NCBI RefSeq assembly: GCF_900142135.1
Contig: NZ_FQZU01000015.1
Span: 62,001 to 126,000, forward strand
Direction of reading: 5' to 3'
Length of the DNA stretch: 64,000 bases
DNA from: Desulfatibacillum alkenivorans DSM 16219
GTDB lineage: Bacteria > Desulfobacterota > Desulfobacteria > Desulfobacterales > Desulfatibacillaceae
Shown: piece after piece, positions 44,052-53,331 of the stretch
Layout: each line of letters begins with the position of its first letter
How positions within the stretch are numbered: position 1 is the stretch's first letter
Notes under the pieces: generated by a model
The model's database searches: none
What the model was told of the DNA's origin: nothing
What the model saw: the letters and a program-made list of their open reading frames with translations, nothing else
Made by a program: the position numbers and the translations under genes

Positions 44052-45548
44052 TCATGCACTCAACCCCGGCAGCATGGAGCCCGTTTCCATCAGGTTGCGG
44101 TGCAGCTCAAAGCACTTGTTCAAATCATGGGGAATATGGCCGGCCCTGGAGTTTTCAATGTACCGGAACAAATAATCCCGATACATGGGGTGGGCGCAGT
44201 TTTCGATGATCTTTTTCGCCCGGAGCAGGGGGCCCAGGCCGCGCAGGTCGGCCAGGCCTTGCTCGGTAACCACCACCTGCACGGAATGCTCGCCGTTGTC
44301 AATATGGGGGCACATGGGCACCACCGAGGAAATCCTTCCGTCCTTGGCGATGGAAGGCGTCATGAACACGGCCAGATAGGAGTTTCTGGAAAAATCCCCG
44401 CTGCCGCCGATGCCGTTCATGATGTCCATGCCGTAAACATGGGAGGAATTCACGTTGCCGTAAATATCCATTTCCAGGGCCGTGTTCATGGCGATCACGC
44501 CCAAACGGCGGATGATTCCAGGATGGTTGGAGAGTTCCTGGGGCCTGAGGATCAGGCGTTTGGCGAAAAAGTCCATGTTATCTACGATCACGCCAAGGGC
44601 GTCCTCCGTGATGTTCAGGCTTGTAGCGCTGGCCCCGAGCAGCCTTCCTTGTTGCATGAGCTCCACCTGGGAGTCCTGAAACACCTCCGTATACATGGAG
44701 AAAGGCGGTATGTCCGGGTGAGTTCCCAAAACGCCCATGACTCCGTTGGCCACGTTGCCTACGCCCGCCTGGAGCGGCAGAAATTCCTTGGGAATGCGCC
44801 CGGCTTTCATTTCTGATGCCAGGAACTCCACCAGATGCCCGGCGATCTGCCGGCTCACTTGATTGGGTTGGGAGAATTCCGAAACCGTGTCCGGTTCGCT
44901 GTTCAACACCACGCCCGCTACTTTTTTGGGATCCACCGTAGCATAGGGCACGCCGATCCGGCTCATGGGATGGGCGATGGGAATGGGGTCCCTGTGGGGC
45001 GGCGGAGGCAATGTCACGATGTCGGCCATTTCACGCAGGCGAGGCGATTGAACCGTGTTGATTTCAATAATCACCTTGTCGGCCAGGGCCAGCATGGTGG
45101 GGGATATGCCGATGGAGGTGGTCAGGTACACCCTGCCGTCCGGAGTGACTTCCGAGGCCTCCACAACCGCTGCGTCCATCTTGCCGAAAAATCCGAACAG
45201 CATGGCCTGGGGAACGTGGGATAGGTGCATGTCCACATATTCCACGTCCTGATTGTTGATCTGCTTTCTCAGGCTTCTACCCGTCTGGTAAGGGGCGCGC
45301 CAGGAAATGGCGCCGGATTGGGCCAGCACCTCATCAATGGCAAGGCCGCTGGATGCGCCGGTCAGCACGCGCATGGCAAAGGGCCGGCCTTTGCGGTGCT
45401 CGCTTTCGGCTTTATCCGCCAGGGCGTAAGGCACGGCCTTGGCGCCGCCCGCCGCTCCGAACCCGGAAAAGCCGACTGTGTGTCCGTCTTTTATGAAACT
45501 CGCCGCTTCTTTGGCTGTGATAACTGGATAAGGTCCGTATTTGGTCAT
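44052..45548 (-). CDS. Acetyl-CoA hydrolase/CoA-transferase (short form, AarC/Cat1-like)
   Basis: The 498-residue enzyme has the class I CoA-transferase layout: VGFSGFGAAGGAKAVPYALA at the start, the oxyanion loop GVGNVANGVMGVL, and MYTEVFQDSQVELMQQG with the probable catalytic Glu. Length and motifs match succinyl-CoA:acetate CoA-transferases, which swap CoA between acetate and another acid. The start at 45548 (MTKYGPYPVITAKE) has GGAG upstream. It differs in length and motifs from the 728-residue transferase at 61161. Confidence 0.9.
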   Translation of the reverse strand: MTKYGPYPVITAKEAASFIKDGHTVGFSGFGAAGGAKAVPYALADKAESEHRKGRPFAMRVLTGASSGLAIDEVLAQSGAISWRAPYQTGRSLRKQINNQDVEYVDMHLSHVPQAMLFGFFGKMDAAVVEASEVTPDGRVYLTTSIGISPTMLALADKVIIEINTVQSPRLREMADIVTLPPPPHRDPIPIAHPMSRIGVPYATVDPKKVAGVVLNSEPDTVSEFSQPNQVSRQIAGHLVEFLASEMKAGRIPKEFLPLQAGVGNVANGVMGVLGTHPDIPPFSMYTEVFQDSQVELMQQGRLLGASATSLNITEDALGVIVDNMDFFAKRLILRPQELSNHPGIIRRLGVIAMNTALEMDIYGNVNSSHVYGMDIMNGIGGSGDFSRNSYLAVFMTPSIAKDGRISSVVPMCPHIDNGEHSVQVVVTEQGLADLRGLGPLLRAKKIIENCAHPMYRDYLFRYIENSRAGHIPHDLNKCFELHRNLMETGSMLPGLSA

Positions 45549-45785
45549 ATTTTTGCTCCGTTCCGTTAAAGTTACGCTGCGACCGAGCAAAGATTTTGCA
45601 ACCTTTGTACCAAGCTCAATTGGGCTTGTACATGCACCAAACAAAGGGCTGGCGGGGCGGGAGTGCGCCGTTGCTGCGGGGCGTTGGCGTCCGGATTTCT
45701 TACACCCCGGCCTATTTTTTTACAGGCCCTGCAAAACGTCCTTCTCGCTCGCAGGCGCCATGGCGCAACAGAGATAGGGGGCGCG

Positions 45786-47135
45786 TTATTCGCCCAACTC
45801 CTGCTGGACTGCTTCGGCGATGGCCTGGGCGGTCCCTTGGGTGGCTTCTTTGGTGGGGCCTTCCACCATCACGCGGCAGACCGGGCGCGTGCCCGAATAG
45901 CGCACCAAAATCCTGCCCTGGTCGCCCAATTCGTTTTCCGCCTTTTCAATGGCTTCGGCCACGGGTTTTACAGTGGCCAGGTCCGGCTTGGAAGATACGG
46001 GGATGTTGATCAGAACCTGGGGGAAGACGTCCATCATGCGTCCTAGTTCCGACAAGGGCTTTTGGAAGTGGAGCATGGCGCCGATCAACTGGATGCCGGA
46101 AAGAACGCCGTCGCCCGTGGTGTGGCAATCCAAAAAGATCATATGCCCGGAATCCTCGCCGCCTATGACGGCGCCGGACGCCTGCATGGCTTCCAGGACG
46201 TACCTGTCTCCCACGTCCGCGGCGATATGGCGGATGTCCATGCGATCCAGGGCTTTTTTGAATCCCAGGTTGCTCATGACCGTGCTGACAATGGTGTTTT
46301 GGGCGAGCCTGCCGGCTTCCTTGAGCCAGGCGCCGCAAATGATCAATATCTGGTCTCCGGAAATCCGGGCGCCCGTCTCGTCCACGGCGATGAGGCGATC
46401 TCCGTCGCCGTCAAAGGCCAGGCCCAGGTGGGCCTTGTTGGCAATCACTTCCTTCCGGAGCGTTTCGGGATGCTGAGACCCGCAATCCACGTTGATGTTT
46501 ATTCCGTCCGGGGTGATGAACAAAGGAATGATTTCAGCGCCCAACCCGGAAAAGACCTGGGGCGCGATGGAATAGGTGGCGCCGTTGGAGGCGTCCAGGA
46601 CGATTTTCATGCCCTTTAGAGGCTTGTCGCCGGGAAGCAGGGATTGCAAAAAGGCCGCGTAGGAATCCTGGGCGTCGGGAATCTGATGGGTTTCCCCTAC
46701 CGGCCCTCCGGGGAAATCCTTGAACGCCAGGGCTTCTATCTCTTTTTCCACTTCGTCGGAAAGTTTAAAGCCCCTGCCGCCGAAAATCTTCAGGCCGTTG
46801 TCTTCAAAGGGATTGTGGGAGGCGGAAATCATGACGCCGGCGTCCAGGTCGAATTCCCGGATCACATGGGCCAGCCCGGGAGTGGGAATGACGCCCGCGA
46901 ACATGGCGCCGGCCCCTGCGGAGCATATGCCGGCGGCCGCCGCGGACTCCAGCATATTTCCGGATATGCGGGTGTCTCGTCCTATGCCGATTTTCACGGC
47001 GCCGTTTTTACGGGATTGAAAATACAGGGCTGCGGCCCGGCCGATTTTAACCGCCATTTCAGGGGTGATGGGATGTTGATTGGCTTTTCCCCTCACCCCG
47101 TCGGTTCCGAATAGTTTTTCCGCCTTGTTATCCAC
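45786..47135 (-). CDS. glmM: Phosphoglucosamine mutase
   Basis: The 449-residue enzyme interconverts glucosamine-6-phosphate and glucosamine-1-phosphate for peptidoglycan and LPS. FGTDGVRGKANQHPITPEMA is at the N terminus, the phosphoserine loop GVMISASHNPFEDNGLKIF is near residue 103, the metal site AFDGDGDRL follows, and RYSGTRPVCRVMVE binds the substrate phosphate near the C terminus. The start is GTG at 47135 with GGGGAAGAC upstream. The next gene encodes a GlmU-like beta-helix. Confidence 0.96.
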   Translation of the reverse strand: MDNKAEKLFGTDGVRGKANQHPITPEMAVKIGRAAALYFQSRKNGAVKIGIGRDTRISGNMLESAAAAGICSAGAGAMFAGVIPTPGLAHVIREFDLDAGVMISASHNPFEDNGLKIFGGRGFKLSDEVEKEIEALAFKDFPGGPVGETHQIPDAQDSYAAFLQSLLPGDKPLKGMKIVLDASNGATYSIAPQVFSGLGAEIIPLFITPDGININVDCGSQHPETLRKEVIANKAHLGLAFDGDGDRLIAVDETGARISGDQILIICGAWLKEAGRLAQNTIVSTVMSNLGFKKALDRMDIRHIAADVGDRYVLEAMQASGAVIGGEDSGHMIFLDCHTTGDGVLSGIQLIGAMLHFQKPLSELGRMMDVFPQVLINIPVSSKPDLATVKPVAEAIEKAENELGDQGRILVRYSGTRPVCRVMVEGPTKEATQGTAQAIAEAVQQELGE

Positions 47136-47189
47136 GTCTTCCCCAATCGAATGAAGTTATCGGACTGAATGAATTTTGACAGATTCTTT

Positions 47190-48413
47190 TTATCGGCAGG
47201 AGGGGATGATGGCAAGGCTTTCTTCCAAAATCTTTTCAATAAAACCATTCAGCCACGCGGTTCCCTGGGCGGCTTGTTCGGGAGACAGGCTTTTGATGAA
47301 ATCCAGGTAGGCGCCTTGTCCGGCCCGGGCCAGGGCGATGAAGGACTCTCCGCCGTTGGGATTTTGGGAGGCGCTTTTCCATTTTTTCAGGCAGGCGGAA
47401 ATTTCGTCCGCCTTTTCCGCCAAGTCCGTTTTTTGCGCAAAAAGGGCGTCCGATCCCTGGCCGGCTTTTCGCAGCATTTCGTTGGATTTTTCCAGCTTGC
47501 CGCAAAAAGCGTTGAATCGTTTGATGCGTTCATCCAGGGCTTTGCCGCAGGCATCCAGCAGGCCTTCAAACAGCGCTTTTTCCAGGCCGGACCTGTAAAA
47601 GCAGGATCTGACGTGCACGTACCATAAACGCAGGGCCAGCAGGTCGGCGATATAGGCCAGATTATGGGCGGCGATCCTTTTGACCGCTTTATACACGCCG
47701 GGCGTGAAGGGCATGCAGGCCTTGGGCGCGGCGCGCTCCATAAGCAGGCTTCCGGGTTTGGAAACGTCCTTGCGCCAGACCGTTCCCGCGGCGGTTACGT
47801 TGCCGTATTCGATCCGGCAGGGGCCCACCAGGCCGCCCTGGCCGCCCAGGAATATGGGAGGCTGGTTCAGCATAACGCCCCGGGCTACGTCGCCGATCAT
47901 GGACGCCGTGGCTTTGTCCTGCTGGGGCGTGTAATTGAAGTGGATGAACGAGGAGCCCACCTCGCTGTGATTCTTACGGTCCGTGCCTCCGGCCATGAGG
48001 CAGTCGCAAAAATTGATCAGGCTTCCCAGAGTGACAAAAGGAAACAGGATGGTCTGTTTAAGCCCCACGCTGTGGGCGCCGCTGGCCTGCTCCTCCAGGA
48101 TGGTTCCCGGCCGTACATGGGCGCCGGACCCCATGGAAGCTCCTTCCAGAAACACGGCCCCCTGAAAGAAACCGCCCTTCAACTTGACCTTGGGGCCGAT
48201 TTGGCAGTCCTGCACTGTCGCCGGGGCTTCCTCGCCAAGCACGGCGCCGTCCAGGATGCACGTGGATTCTCCAGAGATGCGGCATCCCGGATGGATGACC
48301 ACGCCCCGGCCTGAAATGCGTGCGGGGTTGACCTCCTCACCCACGAACACGCTTTCGGGATGAGGCATGGCAACCCCGCGATTCAGCAATATGTCAATCT
48401 GTCTGTTGGCCAT
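47190..48413 (-). CDS. Left-handed beta-helix protein, GlmU-C-terminal-like
   Basis: The 407-residue protein has hexapeptide-repeat beta-helix character at about 20-240 (GRGVVIHPGCRISGEST, GSGAHVRPGTILEE, LGGQGGLVGPCRIEYGNVTA), resembling the acyltransferase half of GlmU and related sugar-nucleotide transferases, but without a uridylyltransferase domain. The C-terminal 150 residues are helical and unassigned. Placed beside glmM, it may act on amino-sugars. A His acid/base residue like that of GlmU could be one of those in NHSEVGSSFIHFNY. No clear ribosome-binding site. Confidence 0.75.
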   Translation of the reverse strand: MANRQIDILLNRGVAMPHPESVFVGEEVNPARISGRGVVIHPGCRISGESTCILDGAVLGEEAPATVQDCQIGPKVKLKGGFFQGAVFLEGASMGSGAHVRPGTILEEQASGAHSVGLKQTILFPFVTLGSLINFCDCLMAGGTDRKNHSEVGSSFIHFNYTPQQDKATASMIGDVARGVMLNQPPIFLGGQGGLVGPCRIEYGNVTAAGTVWRKDVSKPGSLLMERAAPKACMPFTPGVYKAVKRIAAHNLAYIADLLALRLWYVHVRSCFYRSGLEKALFEGLLDACGKALDERIKRFNAFCGKLEKSNEMLRKAGQGSDALFAQKTDLAEKADEISACLKKWKSASQNPNGGESFIALARAGQGAYLDFIKSLSPEQAAQGTAWLNGFIEKILEESLAIIPSCR

Positions 48414-48438
48414 GAAAAGCCGCTTTCATCGGTCCTTG

Positions 48439-49146
48439 TTAGTCCCTGCCTCCGCCGAACAGGCGCAGCATCATCAGGAACAGGTTGATGAAATCCAGAT
48501 ACAGGGCCAAGGCGCCCATGATAGCGCCTTTGCGCACGGCGGATGCGCCGATGTCGTCGGGCTGGGTCAGGGCCATTTCCTTGATCTTCTGGGTGTCGTA
48601 GGCGGTGAGGCCCACAAAAATTGCAATGGTCAGGTAGGTGATCGCCCAGTACAAAGCGGTGCTTGCCAGGAATATATTGACCACCGAGGCGATGATCACT
48701 CCGATCAGCCCCATGAACATAAACCCGCCCATGGAGGTCAGGTCCTTTTTCGTGACCCAGCCGTATACGCTGCACGCCGCAAAGGTGCCGGCCGTGGCGA
48801 AGAAGGCCCCGAATATGGCGGTTTTGGCGTAGACCGCGAAAATAAAGGACATGGTCAGGCCGTTCAAGGCTGAATAAGCCACAAACATGCCCGTGGCTGT
48901 GCTGGCTTTCATGGTTGTGATTCGTGAGCTTAAAATGAACACCAGCGCCAATTCGGCAATGATTAAGCCGATAAAGACGCCCGGAGTGTTAAATATCAGC
49001 TGGGTCAGCGCCGGAACCTGGAACGTGGCGTAAGCCAGGACGCCGGTCAAAGTCAGGCCGATGAACATCCAATTGTACACGCTGGCTACAAAGGCGTTTA
49101 CCCGCGCCTTGACTTGTTCCGGGGATTGATAGGTGATGGGTTCCAT
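48439..49146 (-). CDS. Bax inhibitor-1 family membrane protein (YccA/YbhL type)
   Basis: The 235-residue protein has seven hydrophobic helices and the family features: VNAFVASVYNWMFIGLTLTG, SALNGLTMSFIF, and TAYDTQKIKEMA before the last helices. Bacterial relatives are inner-membrane calcium-leak or protease-modulating proteins; the exact role here is unknown. GGAGG precedes the ATG. Confidence 0.92.
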   Translation of the reverse strand: MEPITYQSPEQVKARVNAFVASVYNWMFIGLTLTGVLAYATFQVPALTQLIFNTPGVFIGLIIAELALVFILSSRITTMKASTATGMFVAYSALNGLTMSFIFAVYAKTAIFGAFFATAGTFAACSVYGWVTKKDLTSMGGFMFMGLIGVIIASVVNIFLASTALYWAITYLTIAIFVGLTAYDTQKIKEMALTQPDDIGASAVRKGAIMGALALYLDFINLFLMMLRLFGGGRD

Positions 49147-49232
49147 GGTGGTATCCTCCGTAAATTGTAATAATCCAAATGTTATGTCGTCTGATTATCG
49201 GCCCCCTCTTTAAAAACGGCCGATAACCTGCA

Positions 49233-51083
49233 TTATTGCTCCAAGGCCCTGATTTTCTCTTTCAGTTCCGTGGGGTCGTCGCCCCGCAGGATTTTTCCCT
49301 GCAAGGAAATTCTGTACGTTTCCAGGGCTTTTTCAGGATCGCCCGTCTTCAAATAGGCGTCGCCCAAATGCTCCCGGATGACCGGGTCGTCCGGGGCGAG
49401 CTCCACAGCCCTTTTTAAATACCCGAGGGCCTTTTCAAACTCGCCCAGTTTGAAATACACCCAGCCCATGCTGTCCACAATATAACCATCATCCGGCGAA
49501 ATTTCCAGCGCTTTCGCCACCAGTTTTTTCGCTTCTTGCAGATTTTGGCCCAGGTCCGCGTAGGTGTAGCCTAAAAAATTCAGGGCGTCGGCGTTTTCAG
49601 GCTCGATTTTCAGAACCTGCTTCATGGTTTCGATGCAGGCTTGCTTGTCGCCTTGTTTGTCATAGAGAACGCCCAAAGAGTAGAGCAGGTTGATATTGTC
49701 CGGCTCCTCTTCGATGCGGTCCGTAAGCGCTTTTACCGCCAATTCCTGGTTGCCGGCCTGTTGCTGCAGATTGGAGGCGTGGATGACGAATTCCGTCTCC
49801 AGGTGGTCGGCGGACTCCACGGCCTTGAGCGCTTCCAGGGCCGCCATAGCGTCTTCAGGTTTGCCGGTCAGGTACGCCGAGTAAATCAGCCCCTGGAAAT
49901 AATAGGAGGACTTGGGCGGAATGCTTTGATAGGCCTCCAGGGCTTCCTGCTTGCGGCCCGTGGATTCCAGGGCGTAGGCCAAAAAATAGGACAACTCCCC
50001 GTCATTAGGCGCTTGTTTGTGCAGTTCCGAAAATATTTCGGCCGCTTCGGCGAAATACCCGTTGTTTATGTAAGAGTGGGCGACGCCCTTTGCAACCAGG
50101 GGATCCTGGGGATGCTCTTCCCTCAGCTTGCCGAAAACCTCGTTGGCCTTTTCCAACTCCCGCCTGGAAAGATAATACTGGCCCAGACCCAGATAGGGCA
50201 GGGTGTTCGAGGGGGCGTCCCTCATCATCTTGCTGTATATGGCCTGGACCTTTGCGTCGTCTCCCAACTCCCTGTATACCTCGGCCAGGTTAAGCTGAAC
50301 CTGTTCAAAGTCGGGCTTCAAAAGAAGGGTTTCTTCAAAGGCTTGGGCCGCCAGGGCGAAATTTCCCATATTATAGGCGACTCTGCCGATAAAGAACCAG
50401 GCGCTGATCACGTCCGGAGAGTTGGGCAGCTTTTCGATGAAGCGCTGGTAGACGGAAATGGCCTTTTCCGGCTGGTTGGCCTTATGATAGGTCTCCGCCA
50501 ACAGAAAATAAGTCTGGGATTCCTCCGGGGCTGTCTTGAGAACCTTTTCATAGGCCGCGGCGGCCTCGTTCCACTTTTTCAACTGCAGCAGGACCGCGGC
50601 CCGGGTCAGCAAAACCCGGACATTGTCCGGGTCCTCTTTCAAAAGCAGGGCGGACTCCTCCAGGGCGCCTTGGTAATTGCCCTTTTCCACGAGGATTTCC
50701 AACAGCCCTTGCTTTAAAAACCGGGATTCGGGGTCCTTGGCGATGGCTTTGTCCAGGTATAACGAAGCCGCGTCCAGGTTTCTATCCCAAAGCATTCTTT
50801 GGGACAGCAGGTAATTGTAATAGGCCCCGCTGCTTTCGGGAATAATGATCTCCTGGCGCTCCCGCGCCGGTATGACGGCCCTGGCCGGCGCAGATTGCCC
50901 GGGCGGCCGCATCTTGACGGCCAGGCCGGAACGGACGCATCCGGGCGTTATAAGCAGGGCCAGGCCCACTAAGGCCCATACGCCCGCGCGAACCGGAATT
51001 GAGGCGTTTTTGCGGGATGCGGGTTTTTTCGGCGGTTGTTCAGCCGGTTTGAAATCAAAGGCGCCTTTGGGTACGTTAAACAT
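49233..51083 (-). CDS. TPR-repeat lipoprotein
   Basis: The protein of about 616 residues has an N-terminal hydrophobic stretch ending LLITPGC (residue ~49), an imperfect lipobox after a long basic lead, so it may be anchored in the cell envelope. The rest is about fifteen tetratricopeptide repeats of 34 residues (for example NADALNFLGYTYADLGQNLQ and GYIVDSMGWVYFKLGEFEKA). TPR arrays bind partner proteins. The start at 51083 has GGAG five bases upstream. It follows the sigma-factor gene with a hairpin between. Confidence 0.88.
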   Translation of the reverse strand: MFNVPKGAFDFKPAEQPPKKPASRKNASIPVRAGVWALVGLALLITPGCVRSGLAVKMRPPGQSAPARAVIPARERQEIIIPESSGAYYNYLLSQRMLWDRNLDAASLYLDKAIAKDPESRFLKQGLLEILVEKGNYQGALEESALLLKEDPDNVRVLLTRAAVLLQLKKWNEAAAAYEKVLKTAPEESQTYFLLAETYHKANQPEKAISVYQRFIEKLPNSPDVISAWFFIGRVAYNMGNFALAAQAFEETLLLKPDFEQVQLNLAEVYRELGDDAKVQAIYSKMMRDAPSNTLPYLGLGQYYLSRRELEKANEVFGKLREEHPQDPLVAKGVAHSYINNGYFAEAAEIFSELHKQAPNDGELSYFLAYALESTGRKQEALEAYQSIPPKSSYYFQGLIYSAYLTGKPEDAMAALEALKAVESADHLETEFVIHASNLQQQAGNQELAVKALTDRIEEEPDNINLLYSLGVLYDKQGDKQACIETMKQVLKIEPENADALNFLGYTYADLGQNLQEAKKLVAKALEISPDDGYIVDSMGWVYFKLGEFEKALGYLKRAVELAPDDPVIREHLGDAYLKTGDPEKALETYRISLQGKILRGDDPTELKEKIRALEQ

Positions 51084-51105
51084 CGCGGCTCCAAAGCAAA
51101 ATGAC

Positions 51106-51131
51106 AAAAGGCCGGGCCAAAGGGCCCGGCC
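51106..51131 (-). terminator. Terminator-like hairpin after the sigma-factor gene
   Basis: GGCCGGGCC-AAAG-GGCCCGGCC is a perfect 9-bp stem. On the minus strand it is followed by CTTTTGTCATTTT, a broken T run. It lies 9 bases after the sigma-factor stop and 23 bases before the TPR start, so it may only partly separate the two genes. Confidence 0.6.
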
Positions 51132-51139
51132 GGGATTTT

Positions 51140-52126
51140 TCAGGGATTTCCCTGGGTGTCGGGTTCAAAGCCGCCCTGGTAATTGGAAAAGTCGGGAATT
51201 TCCTTCTCCAGGAACGCTTTGAGCTTCTTCACCACGCCGCTTTCCACCTGCCGTACGCGCTCCCGGGAAATGCCGTGGCGATCTCCAATTTGCTGCAGGG
51301 TTACGGGAGAGTCGGAAAACACCCGTTCATCGAAGATTTCCAGTTCCCGTTCCTTGAGGGTTTTGCGGAATATGTCGATTTTCTCCCGCAGGATGGTTTC
51401 CATCTCCTTGCGCGCCACCTGATCCTCGGCCGATTCGCTGGGAGTGGATAAAAATTCGATGCGTTCGGAGTCGGAGTCGTCCTTCACCGGAGCGTCCAGG
51501 GACAAATCCCAGTTGTTCAGGCGCTGGTCCATGTCGACAATGTCCCGCTCCGAAACGCCCAGCTTTTCGGACAACAGCTTGGGTTTGGGGTCGAACCCCT
51601 CCTCCAGGAGCTTTTGCTTTTCCTTTTTCAGCTTGAAAAAAAGCTTGCGCTGAGCCTGGGTGGTGCCGATTTTAACCAGGCGCCAGTTGTCCATGATGAA
51701 CTTGAGGATGTAAGCCTTGATCCAGAAGGACGAATAATACGAAAACTTGACGTTTTTGTACGGATCGAATTTTCTGGCGGCCTGCATGAGCCCGATATTG
51801 CCTTCCTGGATGAGATCCAGGAGGTTTTGCATCCACACCCGTTGAAATTCCAGGGCGATTTTCACAACCAAACGCAGGTTTGCGGTTACCAGTCTGTAGG
51901 CGGCGTCCGGATCGTCAAATTCCTGAACCCGGACCGCAAGCTCCCGCTCCTCTTCTCGGGTTAAAAGGGGATATTTACTGATTTCAGATAGATACCTTTG
52001 CAGGGGATCGTAGGAAACCAGAGCCCTTTCTTTAGACGCCTTGCTTACGACCGCAGGCGGCTTGGCCTTGGCCGGTTTTTCCTTTTTTTGCTCTTCTTCC
52101 AATGATTGGCCTTTATTTTCCGTCAT
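51140..52126 (-). CDS. rpoH: RpoH-type sigma-70 family factor
   Basis: The 328-residue sigma factor has region 1.2/2 (DPLQRYLSEISKYPLLTREE, LLDLIQEGNIGLMQAARKFD), region 2.4 (FSYYSSFWIKAYILKFIMDN), an RpoH-box-like QRKLFFKLKKEKQKL, and region 4.2 (VTLQQIGDRHGISRERVRQV). The lack of a long region 1.1 and the RpoH-box point to a heat-shock-type factor. A basic, disordered N-terminal 35 residues is unusual. It has its own sigma-70 promoter. Confidence 0.9.
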   Translation of the reverse strand: MTENKGQSLEEEQKKEKPAKAKPPAVVSKASKERALVSYDPLQRYLSEISKYPLLTREEERELAVRVQEFDDPDAAYRLVTANLRLVVKIALEFQRVWMQNLLDLIQEGNIGLMQAARKFDPYKNVKFSYYSSFWIKAYILKFIMDNWRLVKIGTTQAQRKLFFKLKKEKQKLLEEGFDPKPKLLSEKLGVSERDIVDMDQRLNNWDLSLDAPVKDDSDSERIEFLSTPSESAEDQVARKEMETILREKIDIFRKTLKERELEIFDERVFSDSPVTLQQIGDRHGISRERVRQVESGVVKKLKAFLEKEIPDFSNYQGGFEPDTQGNP

Positions 52127-52221
52127 ATCAGCACTTTCTTAAAAAAAAGTCGCCTCCCTGTCGGTCCGCTTCTCCCGGATGTTTCCCCTTGCGTCCAGGA
52201 TGGCCGGATTTTAACTAGGAA

Positions 52222-52250
52222 AGTATCCCACATATTGTTTACGGTGTCAA
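52222..52250 (-). promoter_or_regulatory. Sigma-70 promoter of the rpoH-type gene
   Basis: On the minus strand TTGACA (52250-52245) is followed after 17 bases by GATACT (52227-52222). The leader to the start codon at 52126 is about 90 bases. No overlapping repeat is seen. Confidence 0.7.
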
Positions 52251-52385
52251 TTGGGATGGAGCGCCTGGCGGCGCCGGCGCTTCATGGCTGGTATAAAGGA
52301 GGATAAATGATTGATTTTTTTCTGCACTTACGTTTATTGTATGGTCCATGATTAACAATAATACACTTCCGGGATTTGGCAAGTC

Positions 52386-52856
52386 ATGAAAGTTACTGAT
52401 TATATGTCGCCAGAGCAGGTTTATTTGGACGCTCCCATCCGGGGCAAGGAGGAAATCCTTCACTTTGTGTCCCAGGCCTTCGCCCAATGCGGGGCCGCGC
52501 CGGATAAACGCACGGTCTACGATTGCATGAAGGAAAGGGAGGACATCATGAGCACCGGCATCGGCGGGGGCGTGGGCATCCCCCACGCCGCGTGCGCCGG
52601 AGTCACCCGGCCGGCGGTGGTTATCGCCAGGCTCGCCCGGCCGGTGGATTTTCAAGCCCTGGACGCCCATCCCGTGGACGTGATCATCGCCATGGTTGTG
52701 CCCAACGCCCGGGTCAGCCTCCACCTTCGCCTGCTGGCCGCCATTTCCAGGCTGGTGAAGTCAACGAATTTTCTGGATGACGTGCGGTCCGCGTCCTCAT
52801 CCGGGGACCTGTTTTCCCACATTAAAGAAATTGAAAATTCCATGGCTTTTCATTAA
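52386..52856 (+). CDS. ptsN: PTS EIIA(Ntr)-type regulatory protein
   Basis: The 156-residue protein matches the fructose/nitrogen EIIA domain: KEEILHFVSQAFAQCG, then STGIGGGVGIPHAACAG with the phosphorylated His67, and VSLHLRLLAAISRLVK. It takes phosphate from HPr and regulates rather than transports, since no sugar permease is nearby. It lies 34 bases before a PII-like gene. TTGATT-18-TATTGT at 52311-52340 is a possible promoter. Confidence 0.9.
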   Translation: MKVTDYMSPEQVYLDAPIRGKEEILHFVSQAFAQCGAAPDKRTVYDCMKEREDIMSTGIGGGVGIPHAACAGVTRPAVVIARLARPVDFQALDAHPVDVIIAMVVPNARVSLHLRLLAAISRLVKSTNFLDDVRSASSSGDLFSHIKEIENSMAFH

Positions 52857-52890
52857 AGCGGGAGTTTTCCGGGATGCAATATAAAACGCC

Positions 52891-53232
52891 ATGTACTTGC
52901 TAATCGCCGTAATAAATAACGAACAGGTTTTGGAAGACCTGGTCACCGGATGGATCGACATGGGCATCACGGAGGCCACGGTGGCCGAAACCACGGATCT
53001 CTTGCAGCTTATCAGCAACAACATCCCCATATTCGCAGGATTCCGCACCATGACCACCGGCGGCGCCACCCACAACAAAACCATCTTCACCGCCGTGGAG
53101 GACAAGGAGCTTTTGGACAAGGCCACGGGCTTCATCCAAAGCCTGTTCCGCCAGACCGGCAAGCCCTCCCAGGGCTTTTACTTCGTCGTCCCCCTGGTGG
53201 ACAAAGGCGCCCTGGGCCTGGAAGCGCTTTAA
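52891..53232 (+). CDS. PII-like small protein
   Basis: The 113-residue protein looks like a PII/CutA-type ferredoxin-like fold: MYLLIAVINNEQVLEDLVTG opens with a beta strand then a helix, followed by GITEATVAETTDLL, and GFYFVVPLVDKGAL closes. The PII T-loop tyrosine site is not evident. It may bind a nucleotide or sense a metabolite, possibly together with the EIIA protein just upstream. Family assignment is inferred. Confidence 0.65.
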   Translation: MYLLIAVINNEQVLEDLVTGWIDMGITEATVAETTDLLQLISNNIPIFAGFRTMTTGGATHNKTIFTAVEDKELLDKATGFIQSLFRQTGKPSQGFYFVVPLVDKGALGLEAL

Positions 53233-53331
53233 TATCAAGTCTCAATCAAAAGGGAAAAAACAGTTGACGGCCTGATCAATCATCACGAAAGAATGACGCA
53301 GGGCCCCCGCTTGCGACCGAGTCTGAAAAAC

